Below, one piece after another: positions 44,971-56,467 of a stretch of DNA of 64,000 bases. Every line of letters starts with the position of its first letter. Within the stretch, counting starts at the first letter, position 1. This stretch comes from Allomyces macrogynus ATCC 38327. Taxonomy: Eukaryota > Blastocladiomycota > Blastocladiomycetes > Blastocladiales > Blastocladiaceae. A program made the translations under genes and the position numbers. Under the pieces are notes generated by a model that was given only the letters and a program-made list of their open reading frames with translations, had not been told where the DNA came from and made no database searches. The stretch spans positions 310,212 through 374,211 of the forward strand of contig GG745356.1 of assembly GCA_000151295.1 (NCBI GenBank). Reading direction: 5' to 3'.

Positions 44971-45705
44971 TCGTTGTGGTGACTGTGATTTGATAGAGGC
45001 GTGCATTTTTGAAGTGGAAAGCGTGAGTGACTGGATGCCACAACGGTAGCGCACACGGATGGGGATCAGGGCCTTCGAAATGTGGAGGAGAGACTGAACA
45101 AGCCCCTTTATCCGGTCGGGCTCAGTCCATAAATTAAAGTTTATTGCTGACTTCTCTTTGGTCAAACAGATTTATTGGCTTGCAGCTGTTAAATATGAAG
45201 CGACCTGGCGCCGCAGGCAGCAGAATGAGGCACAGTTCGCTGCTCCCTATGAGAACATCGAGGCCACTTTTTAACCTTGATGAGGGGTACAACGATGGCT
45301 TCTCTCCACAATATCAACAGTAAAGGTATAAGCGGTGCAGGCCAAGAGCAGTCATTGTGCATACATGCGGGCACCAAGCTTACCGACTTGAGCCAAAATG
45401 CCGCCAAGCAGCAGTTGCGTCGCGCCTCTTGTTTGGATCGCCCCCTACTAACACGGGCGATGCAATGGAGTTGGCCTCGCATTACTCCGGGCAATCATGC
45501 TCATGCAGGGGTTGATTGCTCAACCAAGTCGGCCAAGAACAGATCCAAAACCGATCGAATTGAAGCAGCAATATCAATGAGGGGACCACGTTCTTGACGG
45601 TTCATCCAAACCGAAGACATAGTTGCCCCTCGCCTGCATCAAACAATCCACATTCCAAATCGGCATCAAGCGACGCTCGCTCATGGCCACGCCGAGCACA
45701 CGTCC
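44971..45705. other. Convergent intergenic region
   Basis: Between the Trm7 and Hsp70-like stops. Lower GC; no gene or repeat recognised. Confidence 0.45.
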
Positions 45706-47778
45706 CTAGTCGTAGAAATCGACCGTCAGGTCGACCTTGGCGCCTGTGCGCTTATTGGTCACCTCCAGCACAAGCCCCGCATGCTCCACGCGCACAACCG
45801 CGAGCAGTGTGTCCTTGCGCGAATAGTGCATGCAGGGAGTCACCTTGATCGACACCTTGCCCACCTTCTCGCACCCGACCGTGTCGGCAAAGACCGGGTC
45901 CTCGAGGTGCGACACGACAATGCCAATGTCGACCACCTCCTGCGTGCACCCGGCCGATTGGTACGGCCTTTCCATGCACTGCCCGGGCACGAGCGCGTCG
46001 CCCTTGCGCAAGACCACGTCTAACGCGTTCTCGACGCGCGTGAGCCCGTCGTCGCACATGACGAGCCGGTCCGCAAGCCGGTCGCGCGGGCCGTGGATCG
46101 ACGGCGCGTAGATGGTGCGCGTCGCAATGCCGTAGGTGAGCCGCGCGACTTGCTTGCGAATGATCTCGGGCCGGCACGCTACATGCAACGACAAAAGAGA
46201 CATGATCGGATCGAATTGATGCCAACATGGCGCACACACGAGAGGAAAGAAAAGACGGACCAAAAATGGGCGCGCCCAGCAAAACCGCGGCTGGAGCGTG
46301 ACCGGACGGCACAATCTTGAGCGGGTTGATGGGCAGCCGCTCACGCAGCGTGCTGATCAGGTACTTGGATTGCGAAAAACCTCCGACGCACAGAATGTGC
46401 GCGACCGCAATCCCCTTGGCCTGCAGCCGGTCGAGCATCGTCGTCACGAGCTGGACGATCTGGCCGACAATCGGCTCGTAGAGCGCCTCCATGAGCGCAG
46501 TCGTGACGCACAGCTCGCCGTCATCAAACTCCACCTCGGCAATCTCGTCGTCGTCTTGGCCGAGCGGCTGCGGCAAAAACTCGGCGTCGTTCTCGTCGAG
46601 CAGCTGCGTCATGGCGCGAGGGATCGGAATGCGGCCGTAAAACTTTTTCTCGCCGGAAAACGTCTTCTTGCACGTCTCCCATTCGTGCAGGACCTTGAGC
46701 TTGGTTTTGGGGTGCTCCTCCGTGGCCTGGTCGAAAATTTCGGGCCCGACCGCACACCGGAACATGGCGAGGAAAGCGTCGTCGAGCTTGGTCGACCCGC
46801 ACGTCGCGCCGATCCCAGGCACGAGTTCCTCAAACCCGTCGCTGCCCATGCGCATGGCCGTCAGGTCGACGGTGCCGCCGCCTAGAATGCAAGAGCAACG
46901 AGGTCAGCGATCAGCGAGTGCTGAGTGCCTGAGTGCAGTCAGGGCAGAACGTACCCATATCGACCACAAGAGTTGGGTCGTTGCGCTGGACCTGGGTCCG
47001 CGAATCGCTCGATAGCGCCTCGGACAGCAGGCCCGCCATCGGCTCCGAGCAAAAGACGACGCGCTCCGACGTGAGCGACGGGATCAGGTCGGCCTTGAAC
47101 ATGGCGCGATACAGTTTTTGCTTGGCCGCGTCGGTCCACATAGTCGGGATCGTCAAGCACCAGCGGACGTGATACGGGTTGAGCCCCCTGGTGGAGAGAG
47201 ACGTGGGTTAGCCACCGACAAGTGAAAAAGACAAAGAAGCAGGCAATCACGCACGTCTTTGGATCTACATGCTCGATAAATTTGGCCAAAAACGCGGCGA
47301 GCTCGCGCAAATAGTCGGCGGTCACGTCGACCACGTCCTTGCCGAGCTTCTTGAGCCGGTCCATGGCAGCGTCGCGGTGGTTGAGCTTGGCATCGAGCAG
47401 CAGCTTGAACCGGTCAATGTAAATGTGCTCGGCCTGCGTGTCGGGCTCCATGGCCATGAACCGCTCCCACGCCTCGTTGCCCCACGCGACGAGCTTGCCC
47501 TTGGCGTCGTAGAGCAGCGCCGTGCGCGTTTTGGGGTACGGATCGGGCCCGGCAGGCCACGACGAGTTGTACTTGATGAAATGTGCGAGATGGATGCGTG
47601 GGACCGACGCCAGGTCGGCCGTCTCGGCGTCGTGGTTGAGCGTCTCAACAAAGTCCTTGATCGCGATGGCGAACCCAGTGTAGCTGGTGCCGAAATCGAC
47701 CGCGATCTGCCACTTGAGCGGGTAGACGGGCGCGAGCAGCTCGTCGGGCGCGGGCACCTGCGACTGATGCTGGCCCAT
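45706..47778 (-). CDS. Hsp70-like ATPase of the HSPA12 type, 4 exons
   Basis: Exons on the minus strand 47778-47255, 47187-46955, 46881-46261, 46178-45706: 616 residues. It has an actin/Hsp70 nucleotide-binding fold: phosphate loop 1 AVDFGTSYTGFAIAI (about 27-41), WCLTIPTMWTDAAKQ, phosphate loop 2 VDMGGGTVDL (restored by splicing) and the adenosine motif VGGFSQSKYL. The segment ARLTYGIATRTIYAP and the short C-terminal beta-rich part fit HSPA12 proteins rather than canonical Hsp70s, which have a longer substrate domain and EEVD-type tail. Such genes are often multicopy in fungi; their clients are mostly unknown. It is divergent from the unrecognised gene at about 48.4 kb. Confidence 0.88.
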
Positions 47779-48454
47779 GGTGGTCGGCAGTGCTTGCGGG
47801 ATGGAGGTCGCGGGCGCGAGATGATGCGTGTCGGACGGTGAGGAGAAGCGAGCAGCGAGCAACGCGGGCAACGCCCTCACTCCGCTCGACGACGACGTCC
47901 TGGGGCCCGCACGACCGCTCACACACCATCAGCGGCACGGCACGGCGCGTCCGGATCTTGTCCACCGTGGAGGAAGGCCGCGCGGACTCTCCGCGAGCAC
48001 GCGTCAAGTGGAGTCGGGCGCGGCGGACGCGGCTGGCCATGTGCCACCAGTTCCGGCGCGTGCTCAGACATGGCGGCCAGCGGCCGGCGTGGGGCGGCGA
48101 CCGCCAACTTGGACGTGCGCGGTCGGACAGCAGCAACCGCGACCGCGGCACCACCGCCGTCGCGCACCTCGTACTCCTCCAAGACGCCCACAAACACTGA
48201 AAACTCGTCTCCCGACCACCACCATACGGACGACAGCATCACGCGCTCACGTCTCTGCAGCGCACTGTACCGCAGTGTTCGACTGGTTTCTGCGTTCAAT
48301 CGGTGTACATCCGCGCGACGAGCAGCCGCGCGACGAGCGGCTGCGCGCCGAGGCGCCCGCGCATGGCCGCGCAACTGCCGACGCGGTGCGTGACGACGGG
48401 CCGACGCCGCGCCCGACGACAAGAGACCTTGGCCGGCCGCCGGCTTCTGCTAGT

Positions 48455-50438
48455 CATGACTCGATCCAAGGCGCTGATTCGAATGCAACTAGTCGCAACG
48501 TCAAACTTGCAGCACGCGGTGCCCACAAGGAGGCACCCGCAACGACCAAGAAGCCAGATGCGTCACGCTCGTGGGACCCGCGTGCGACTGCCGACGCCGA
48601 GGCGATTGACGGCGCGCTGACGGCCGCGGCCAACGCGCTCAAGTCGACTTTGATCAAGGTGCTCGATCACGCCGAGAACCGCGGCAAGCGCAAGTTTCTC
48701 GTTGCCGCGACCAAGACCAAACTTCTCCCGTCGTTCCAAGCCGCGCTGGTGACGGTGGGCATCCACGATTCCGTCGACGATGCGGCCATGACCAAGGGGC
48801 TCGGCGCGTGGCTCGTCGAGGACACGCGTGTTGTCATCCGCTCGACTGTGATGCACGCTGCCTGCAGTGCACTCAGCGTGCATTGGGACCGGCAACGTAG
48901 AGCGCTTGTGGGTGGCGGCCGGGCCGGTGTTGACGCTGCAGCGAAGCAGCGTCTTTGGTTCGATCTTGCCGTGCAGGCGCTGCGCGAGGCCATGGACCGG
49001 TGCGATCGCGATCCGAGCATGCTCAAGCGTACCGTCGAGACGCGCGATCCGGTTCCGCTCATCATTGCTGGCTCAGACAAGGACACTGGTCGCGGCAGCG
49101 GCACCGCGGCGCTCGTGTCGGTGGCCAAGGCCGTGGCCGAGGCTATGCTCAACGTTCTCGTCAAGGACTTTCAGCTACACGTCGACGGGGACGACTACTT
49201 GACCCTGATCCGCCACGTTGCGTTGCCCGTCGTCGCGTGCTTCCTCGCGACCAAGGCGCTCAACCCGGACTGGACGCTCACGTTTGTGGAGCCCGGGTCG
49301 CCGTTCTCGTCGACGACCATGATTGATCCGCCGCACGAACTCGAGTGGGATGCTGACGAAGCCGGTTCAGCGCGGCGTGCGCCCGCCGAGACGAAGAACC
49401 TCGTCGTGATGACCACGTTCCCGGGCATTCCGGCTCGGTTTGGCGTCGCCGACACGGTGCTGCACCGCTCCGAAGTCGTGGTCGTGACACTGCGCGTTCC
49501 GCCTCCCCGCGCTCATGGGCACCCCGGTCTCGGCGCGACTGCTCAACCAGTTCCCGTCGGCTTTTCGCCACTCTCTCCACCCGGTCCTATCATTGCTCCT
49601 GCCGTCGAGCCCGCTCCAAAGCCGACGCTGCCGACAGTCTCGACTTTCCGCTCCGTAGCGGCGGGATCCGCCCCTGATTCGTGGATTGGTTCGTCGTTTT
49701 TTTGTTCGTGCATCTGCTGCCGCAATTTGCGTATTCTTCTCACCTTCCGCACCCATTTCACCCTCCATAGCCATCTGCACGGCCGATGCCCAAGACTTTG
49801 CCGCCGATCTCTACGACCTGCTGAAGCTGCCCGTTGTCATGAACCACCCGGTCGGCTCGCTGCTCAGCAAGCCCGATCGGCGGCTGCTCGATGTGACGGC
49901 CAGGACGATCGCACAATTCCTGGACCGGTTCCACAGCACCATTGCCGACCCGCGCAGCGACCTGAACCACGAGCTCGCGCAGTGCAACGCCGTTATTGCC
50001 CTCCTCCGCTCGGAGCTCGTGCGCGCCACGATGCTGCAAGACATGTCGCCGCGGCTCGCCGAACTTCTTCACGGGGTCGACCTGCGTGCGGCGCTCGCAG
50101 CGGCGGGAACCATGATCCCGCATCTGCCCAGCTGGCAGGCGAAGTTCGTGCTCAACACGCAGTACTGGTACCGGCTCGTCCTGGCGGCGCGCTTGGTCGG
50201 ATACGAGCTCGTCATGCCGCGTGCGGGCGAGCCGCGGGTGGGGCGAATCGAGTGTGTCGCGCACGCCGACGTGCGCGAGTGCGGGGCCGCGGTCGGGGTT
50301 GCGCTGTACCCGAACGTGGTGCACGCCAAGAGTGGGAAACGGGTGGAGGGGGTTGCGCCGTGCATTGGATACTGCAACCGCTCGGTCCTGATGGGCGAGG
50401 GCTCGGATCAGGGGGTTATATCGTTGAATGGAATATGA
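48455..50438 (+). CDS. Unrecognised protein, divergent partner of the Hsp70-like gene; 5' end unresolved
   Basis: No family recognised. Coding-like composition begins about 48455; the same frame is open back to 47828 but that part looks like GC-driven noise, and the first in-frame ATG is 48788. An upstream exon carrying the start is likely. Intron 49689-49770 (GTTCGT) joins DSWI to AICTADAQDFAADLYDLL. The first half is Lys/Ala-rich helical then alpha/beta-like (LWFDLAVQALREAMDRCDRD, VALPVVACFLATKALNPDW); the second half is helical (LLSKPDRRLLDVTARTIAQF, LNTQYWYRLVLAARLVGYEL). No signal peptide or membrane span is seen. The short spacing to the Hsp70-like gene allows co-regulation, but a functional link is only a guess. 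Confidence 0.55.
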
Positions 50439-50929
50439 GATATGGTCGCAATTGGCAAGTTGTGAGTGTGTGGATAGCCTTCACAATGAGCGCGAAGAAC
50501 GTGAATCAAAACAGTCAAAAACTTGGCCATCATCCTTCGATATCTCAAGGCATTTGTGATCATTCGTCTCGTTACAAACCGTCACAATGGAGAACTGACA
50601 GGTTTTGATATCACCTTGTCTTCCATTGTTCCATTCGTTCTTTCTTTGGCATTGGTCCATGCAACAGCCAGCCGTCAACAACCGCCCTTGCAACATGACC
50701 ACCACCGACTTGCACATCCCGGCCGAGTGCACAGCCAAACTGCGATTAGAGTGAGGGCCTTGGGCGCATTGAGCGCTCGTGCGCCGTTTCTCTCTCCCGC
50801 GGTCGCTCAGGATAACACTCCTCTTGCACTTGCGACCGCGCGCCTCTCCTTCGACAGTCGCCCGTCTCTTTGTTATCCAACAATCTTACACGTGCGCTTT
50901 CAAGTCCTCGACCAGAGCCGCTTTCAACT

Positions 50930-51785
50930 ATGGCCCAACTCATGCCGACGATCTTCACGATCCTGGTGACGTTCGCCCTGCTCGTTCTCGCGGCTGGGTC
51001 GGCACATGCCGCGGCCGAGATCACGACCCTCGACAAGTGGTATTCGCTCTCCTTTGGCTCTAGCACTGTCGGGTCCGTCTTCGACACGTTCAAGGTTACA
51101 ACGACCAGCGAAACGTGCCTGGTCGTGACCGACGCTTTCTGCCCTGGCGAGCAGTACGAGGTGACGATCAACGGGCAAAGCAAGGGTCCATACTCCCTCT
51201 CGGCGGTGCCAAAGACTCGATGCACAAAGCCGAATGATTGACGCGATGACGTGCCGCTCTGCGATCTTTGCAGGAGCACCTGCACCATTTATTCCCAAGC
51301 GGGCGACAGCGCGTTGGCCACGCCCCAATTTTCGAAAGGACTCTACTCTTTGCCACCGGGTGCGTCGGAGATGGTGTTCAAATTGGTCGTGGTCGGTTCG
51401 GGGTCGCAATTACGGCTACGTCAAGGTCAATACTGGGCTAGTATGCACGTTATATCGCGAGTTCATTTGACATAGTGGTCGTGTGCAGCACTGACTGACC
51501 CCAAACTCTGCTCGGCATTTCTACCATGTCCCCCTAGTGCGTTGATCCTCCCATTAAGATCGTGACGGCCGCGGGGATATGAACAAGGTGCTCAAGGTCG
51601 TGCGTGCGAGCCTCGACATCAACCTGACCGTCATTGACGCGGTCGTGATCGATTCGTGGAAAGGTGACTCGTATGCCGGCATTGATCTCGAGCTCGTCGT
51701 CTCCAAGTATGACGGAACCGTGTCGATGCTCGTGTCCCCGGGTTACCCACTGTGCGCCTTGGCCAAGGCCGGAGGGATGATATGA
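50930..51785 (+). pseudogene. Secreted-protein gene with in-frame TGA and later frame breaks
   Basis: ATG 50930 opens a clear signal peptide (MAQLMPTIFTILVTFALLVL, cleavage likely after SAHA) and a Cys-containing beta-rich domain (DAFCPGEQYEVTING). At 51239-51241 a TGA interrupts the frame, yet the same frame continues as DDVPLCDLCRSTC and FSKGLYSLPPGASEM to about 51410. A second domain, reached after a TAG acceptor at 51537, reads VDPPIKIVTAAG then, one base out, VLKVVRASLDINLTVIDAVV and IDLELVVSKYDGT, stopping at 51785. No intron chain I could find removes all breaks. Either a recent pseudogene or a gene with errors or unusual introns; extracellular role unknown. Confidence 0.55.
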
Positions 51786-52552
51786 TCGTGTGCTAGAGGA
51801 TGACGGTGTGGAAATGAAACTGGTTTGGGGCATGAGATGTTTCTTGCTTGTCGATGTTGCGCGGGCAGAATATGGGCGTCGCTCGTGAACATTTTACAGC
51901 ATCGTCTTTCTGGCTGCAAAAGAAGTGGAGGAGAACAAAGTAGGTTGGCCTCGGTTGGTGCCCTTGCGATCTGCCACAGCTATACTTCCATTCGTGCTCA
52001 AAACAGCTCAGACTGGCTTTGGAACCGGGCTGGCGTTCCTGAGGGAAATGGCATCCACATCCGGCTTGACTGCCAGCGATTTCTTTATCAAAAGTTAAAC
52101 AGCATGGCTGGCAACACTCTCCACACAGTAATGTGGTCCTTGGTGACCACAGTCGATGTCCATGGTCTCCAGCAGGCAGCAGCAGCTGTTCACCTGTCAA
52201 GATAGATGCGCAATCTTGCAATCATCAGCTGGACCGGACTTTTGTGGCGCACGACAGTGTCCCGGTTACTGTTCTTTCAGCGACACTAATCACTATTTTA
52301 CAGCGTTTTTTCCAGGACGAAAAGCGGCGCACGCCATTTGATTATACCAAAAGCTCTGGCAATTCTCCGTTCTCCGAAGCGAATCGCGCATGGTTTGTGG
52401 ATACTGGCTGACTGAAATGATAACCACGTATTGCACCCTCGACTCTCCAAACGCGTAGTACAAGACTCATTTTGATTCACGCCCGAAAACACGCTCCTGC
52501 GAGGCTTAAGAGGCCCCAAGCCCCGTCCGCCGACCGCCGCGCCACGCTTCAA
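51786..52552. other. Intergenic, no supported gene
   Basis: AT-richer. Only short frames; nothing recognised. Confidence 0.45.
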
Positions 52553-53971
52553 TCACGCCGACGCGTCCGACGCGTACCCGCTGTCATTTGCCGGCGTGCG
52601 ATCGCGCCCGCGCACGAGTCTCGGCACGAGCACGGCCTCCAGGGCGACCACGCTGTCGTCGTCAGAGTCGTCGCTCTCCGCGACCGCCACTTTCGCAAAC
52701 CCGGCGGCTCTCCTCGGCGCGAGACACGCGGGCCACATCGACGCCGACGACGGCGCGGCAGCAGCTTCCGCGGCCTTGGACCTCGCCGACGTCCACTTCT
52801 TGACGCACACGGGTACGAGCGCGACCACCGCAACAATCGCGAGTTCCGCGAGCCATGCGGGTTGCCAGAGATCGTCGATCGACGATAGTTCCGAGACCAG
52901 CGCCCCCGCCTGCGTCGTGACGATCGTGTACGGCGCGAGTCCGACGAGCGCGGTCCAGAAAAACGGCCACAGGTCGATCCCCAAAAAGGGGGCCGCGAGG
53001 TTCAGGGCCCAGCTGGGCGTCAGTGGGAACAGGCGCAGGAAGAGCAGGTAGTAGACGAGCGATCCTTGTTGCCGTTCTTCACGCACGCACCGCGCAAGGT
53101 GTGCGAATTTGCCGCGGCCGTTGCGCAGGAGGCGTCGCCGGACGACGGATGCGCCGAGGAGGGATGAGAGGAGGTAGCATCCGGACGCGCCGGTGGCCGT
53201 GAGCAGGACGGTCAGGAGGGATCCGGAGACGGGGCCGTAGAGGGCGCCGGCGATGAGGTTCTAAGAGTCGCAAGAGCAGAGTGTCAGCAAGGTTTCCAAT
53301 GCGGAGTGAGACGAGGTGAGGCGTGAATGTACCAGAAACACGGCGCCCGGGATCGACCACACTTGCTTGAAGAGGTAGAGGACCGTCAAGAGCGTCACGA
53401 CGTGCAATGCGTTCTGGGCCGAGTACTCGCGCAAGACGACCACAACATCTGTTGAGCGAGCGCGTTTCAAAGGGGAATGGTGAGACATGACGCTCACTCT
53501 CCGCCTTCAACAAAACCCTTGCAGTGTAGAAGACGCACCCTGCACATCCTCGAGCGACGTCACTTCGAGGTCCAAGCTATTCCCCGACGCGAGCGGTGGC
53601 AGCGTCACAACCGCTGCGACCAAGAACCCGAGCGACGCGGCAAATAACGCGACGACGGCTACGATGCGTAACACCATGCCGTACCGTGCCTCGGAATCGG
53701 CCGCCGACTCGTCGAGACACTCGAGGTCCCGGTCTTCCTCGCCGTCCTCGTCGACCACGTCGCGGTCGCTGTCCGATGCGTCCGAGTCGGCTGTTGTTGT
53801 GGGAATCTTGACGGCAGCGTGCACCATGCTCTTGCCCGCGGCAGCGATATCTGCGGTCGTCATGAGCAGGAACGCTTCACTGTCGTCGTTGGATTCGCGC
53901 GCAGCGGCAGCGGCGGCAGCGGCTGATGGTGGGCGCGCGGCCGAGAAGGGAGCAAGGAGCGAGGCCCACAT
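52553..53971 (-). CDS. VTT-domain (TMEM41/DedA-like) membrane protein, 3 exons
   Basis: VTT proteins such as TMEM41B and VMP1 are ER lipid scramblases needed for autophagy; others sit in the Golgi. Exons on the minus strand 53971-53539, 53448-53333, 53260-52553: 418 residues. The first 100 residues are Ala-rich then strongly acidic; a membrane span follows (MVLRIVAVVALFAASLGFLV). Across the splice sites come VLYLFKQVWSIPGAVFL and NLIAGALYGPVSGSLLTVL, the VTT re-entrant motif, then CYLLSSLLGA, LFLRLFPLTPSWALNLAAP (the family's R-x-x-P-x-x-P-N-W-like turn) and further spans (about 280-345). The tail is Asp/Ser-rich and basic. Within the superfamily it is closest to TMEM41/Tvp38 types; I cannot separate these by eye. 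Confidence 0.85.
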
Positions 53972-55320
53972 TGTTGCTGGTGCTGGTGGTGCTGGTGGTT
54001 GCGGGATCTCGCCGATTCGGGCGCGTGCTTAGCTGAACAGGCGGCGATGGCCCTTGGCGGCGAAGCGGACAAGGCTGCAGCAAAGATCGTTCTCGATGCG
54101 ATCGAGAACGAATGTGCGGGGCTCGAAATGCGGTGCGGTGTCGCCGTGCAGATGCCAGCTGGAACGGTCGCTGGGCCGCACGGGTCGGACCGAGAGGTCG
54201 TCGTTGTCGTTGTTGCCGGCGAAGCAAGGCAAATAGGCGAGCGAGCGCGATGGTCGATGGAGTGGTTGGATGGTGTCGTTGAGCGGACCGACTTGAGCGG
54301 CTCCAACCGCCACGGCGGGCGCCTGCTGCATTTGTATCTCGCGCGTGGGATGCGGGCAGTCGCTGACATCGAACGCGCGCGCGGGCCGCGAGGGTGAGTT
54401 TTCTTCGTTTCCTGCGGGACGCTGGACTGTTGTTATGCTGCCGAGCAAAACAGTTGGAGGCAGGCTTGCGCGCCGACGGTTCGGCGCGGCTGGTGCGCGC
54501 GCGCAAGCCGGGTCGCCTTCGGTTCTCGAACTTCCCGGCGGACGCGCCGACGCCGTGCCCTCAGCGGTGGCTTCCTTCCATCATCATCATCATCGCCGGA
54601 GCGGGTGGCCGACGACGCGCGACATCGGGATGCACGCAGTGCCCTTGGCCATTGTTGTTGTGCGGGATGATGTGAGCAAAGTAGAACAGGAGCGCTCCCC
54701 CACCCAAGAGCGCAGGGTTGCAGGGTTGCCGACACTTGCCAAGGCCCACGGCAATCCCACGGCGCCACGGATTTCCCGGCGGGTCGCCTCACCCCCCTTG
54801 GCCAGGGGTGCCAAGGCGCGATTTACTTCCCAACGCGTTTGATGGAGGATGCGCACTCGTCGGCTGGACTCGCGAGAACCGCGATCACACGTCAAGCGCC
54901 GACCTGCACCTGCACGTACGGGCGCCACTTTCATTTATTCCGCATCAAGAGTGGCCGCGGTTGTCAGTGCCCCCGTGGACAGCAGCTCGCAGGGTCGCGC
55001 GCGCGTCGTGGGCGGCGTCGGCCAAGGACGCGGGCGGACGCGGGCGCGCCAGGGCCGGCAGGGGTGGCGGGGCGCCCGTCTAGAAAATGTACGAGCGGGG
55101 GGCGGCTGCAGCACGCGTTTGCTGCTGCCACTATTGTGTGGAGAAAGTCAGCAGGCGTCAGTCGCGCTCGCCTCGGCACGCCCTCCCAGCCGCTCATGAT
55201 GCCCAAGATGATGCCTCTCCACCGTCGCGTCCGCGACGATTCAGGCCGCTCGAAGAGCTGGTGGACACGGCGTGAGAGCATGTCGCAACAAGGAATCGAG
55301 CGCGCACGGTGGAGCAGCAC

Positions 55321-55565
55321 GATGACGGAATCCGCAAGGTAATCCAACTCTGATGTGGGCGCGTCGATCAAACTCGTCCTGCTGACGCGCTCGTATCAGT
55401 CGAACGAGGCGTGTGCAGCCATTCTGATCCGAAACAACAACAGGCGCACCACACGCCGCCCATGTCTGGTTCGATTACGTCTCTGTCGTGACGGAAATCG
55501 TGGTGTCACTTGCGTGGCGCACCATGATGAATTGCTGTTGTTTTAGCGGGGTGAAGAACACCCAG
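55321..55565 (+). repeat. Tandem duplication, copy 1
   Basis: Matches 55627-55862 in order: GATGACGGAATCCGCAAGG (copy 2 differs at few bases), then GACGGxAATCGTGGTGTCAC about 150-170 bases on, then a TTTTAGCGGG block. Offset 306 bases at the left end and 285 in the middle, so an indel of about 20 separates the copies. Confidence 0.75.
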
Positions 55566-55626
55566 GAGGAGCAACAGCAACTCGATGTCGGGCAGGTGGG
55601 GCGCGGTCAAGCAGCAAACAGCACGC

Positions 55627-55862
55627 AATGATGGAATCCGCAACGTTATCCGACGCTGTCGCAGGCAGACGATCAGCACGTCGGAACCTACTGGCGTGCT
55701 CATTCAGAAACGAGACGCGACCTCTCGCCGTGTGTTCACTTCTGACCCGGACGGCTATGTTCGCCAGGTGTGGTGACGGCAATCGTGGTGTCACTTGCGT
55801 GGCGCCCATGATGTGCTGGCATCTGCTGGTGTGGTTTTAGCGGGTGGAGCACCTGGGAGAAC
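55627..55862 (+). repeat. Tandem duplication, copy 2
   Basis: Partner of 55321-55565. The GTGGTGTCACTTGCGTGGCG block (about 55785) is identical over 20 bases, so the duplication is younger than that around the kinase gene. Confidence 0.75.
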
Positions 55863-56467
55863 CCCGACAAGACTGGTGGAGGCTCGACGAGTGACGTTGA
55901 TGCTGATTTGGCCGTCGGGTGTTCCAGAACAACGGCACCAGCCCGGCAGCAACCGGGATGCGGGACACCAGAGCGAGACGCGCAAAAACCCGATCCGGTC
56001 CCTCTGCCGATGTAAATCTGCTTCACGCATTCATATCCCATCCGCACCCCCGACGGAAGCGAGCTTCAAGTCCGCCTCAACATCCCGCCGGAGTCGACGT
56101 CGGTCTGGACCTCCGCGACCGTCCGTCCCGTACGCGCGCGGGACGATGGGGAAGACGGTGTGCCGCTTCCTCTGCTCTCTAAATATTTTCCGGGCGGTCG
56201 ATATCCGCTGGAATCGTCTTCTGTTGGTCACATCCGCTGGAACCGCACTCCCGCTTGTATCAGTCAGCAACGAACCGCAATCCACCGCAAACGGCTCTTT
56301 CGTTATGCGCTCGGCATGCACGCGCAAGAAGGGATCGGTCGCTGATTCCAGTGGGCAAGTCCGCAGAAAGGGCGATTGTATCCGATGAAAGACAGCAACG
56401 GAACCAAAAAGAAGATTAAAAAAAGACGTATAAGACACACCAGAAATCAACATCCAACTCCACGCGC

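Larger units (their letters stand above)
53972..56467. other. Gene-poor region with internal duplication
   Basis: 2.5 kb with no supported gene. A plus-strand frame at 53999-54397 and several minus-strand frames exist but lack domains. Contains the repeat pair at 55321-55862. Confidence 0.45.

Noticed and set aside
51239..51241. Recoding of TGA as selenocysteine in the secreted-protein gene
   Set aside because: No selenoprotein family resemblance, and additional frame breaks downstream point to inactivation instead.
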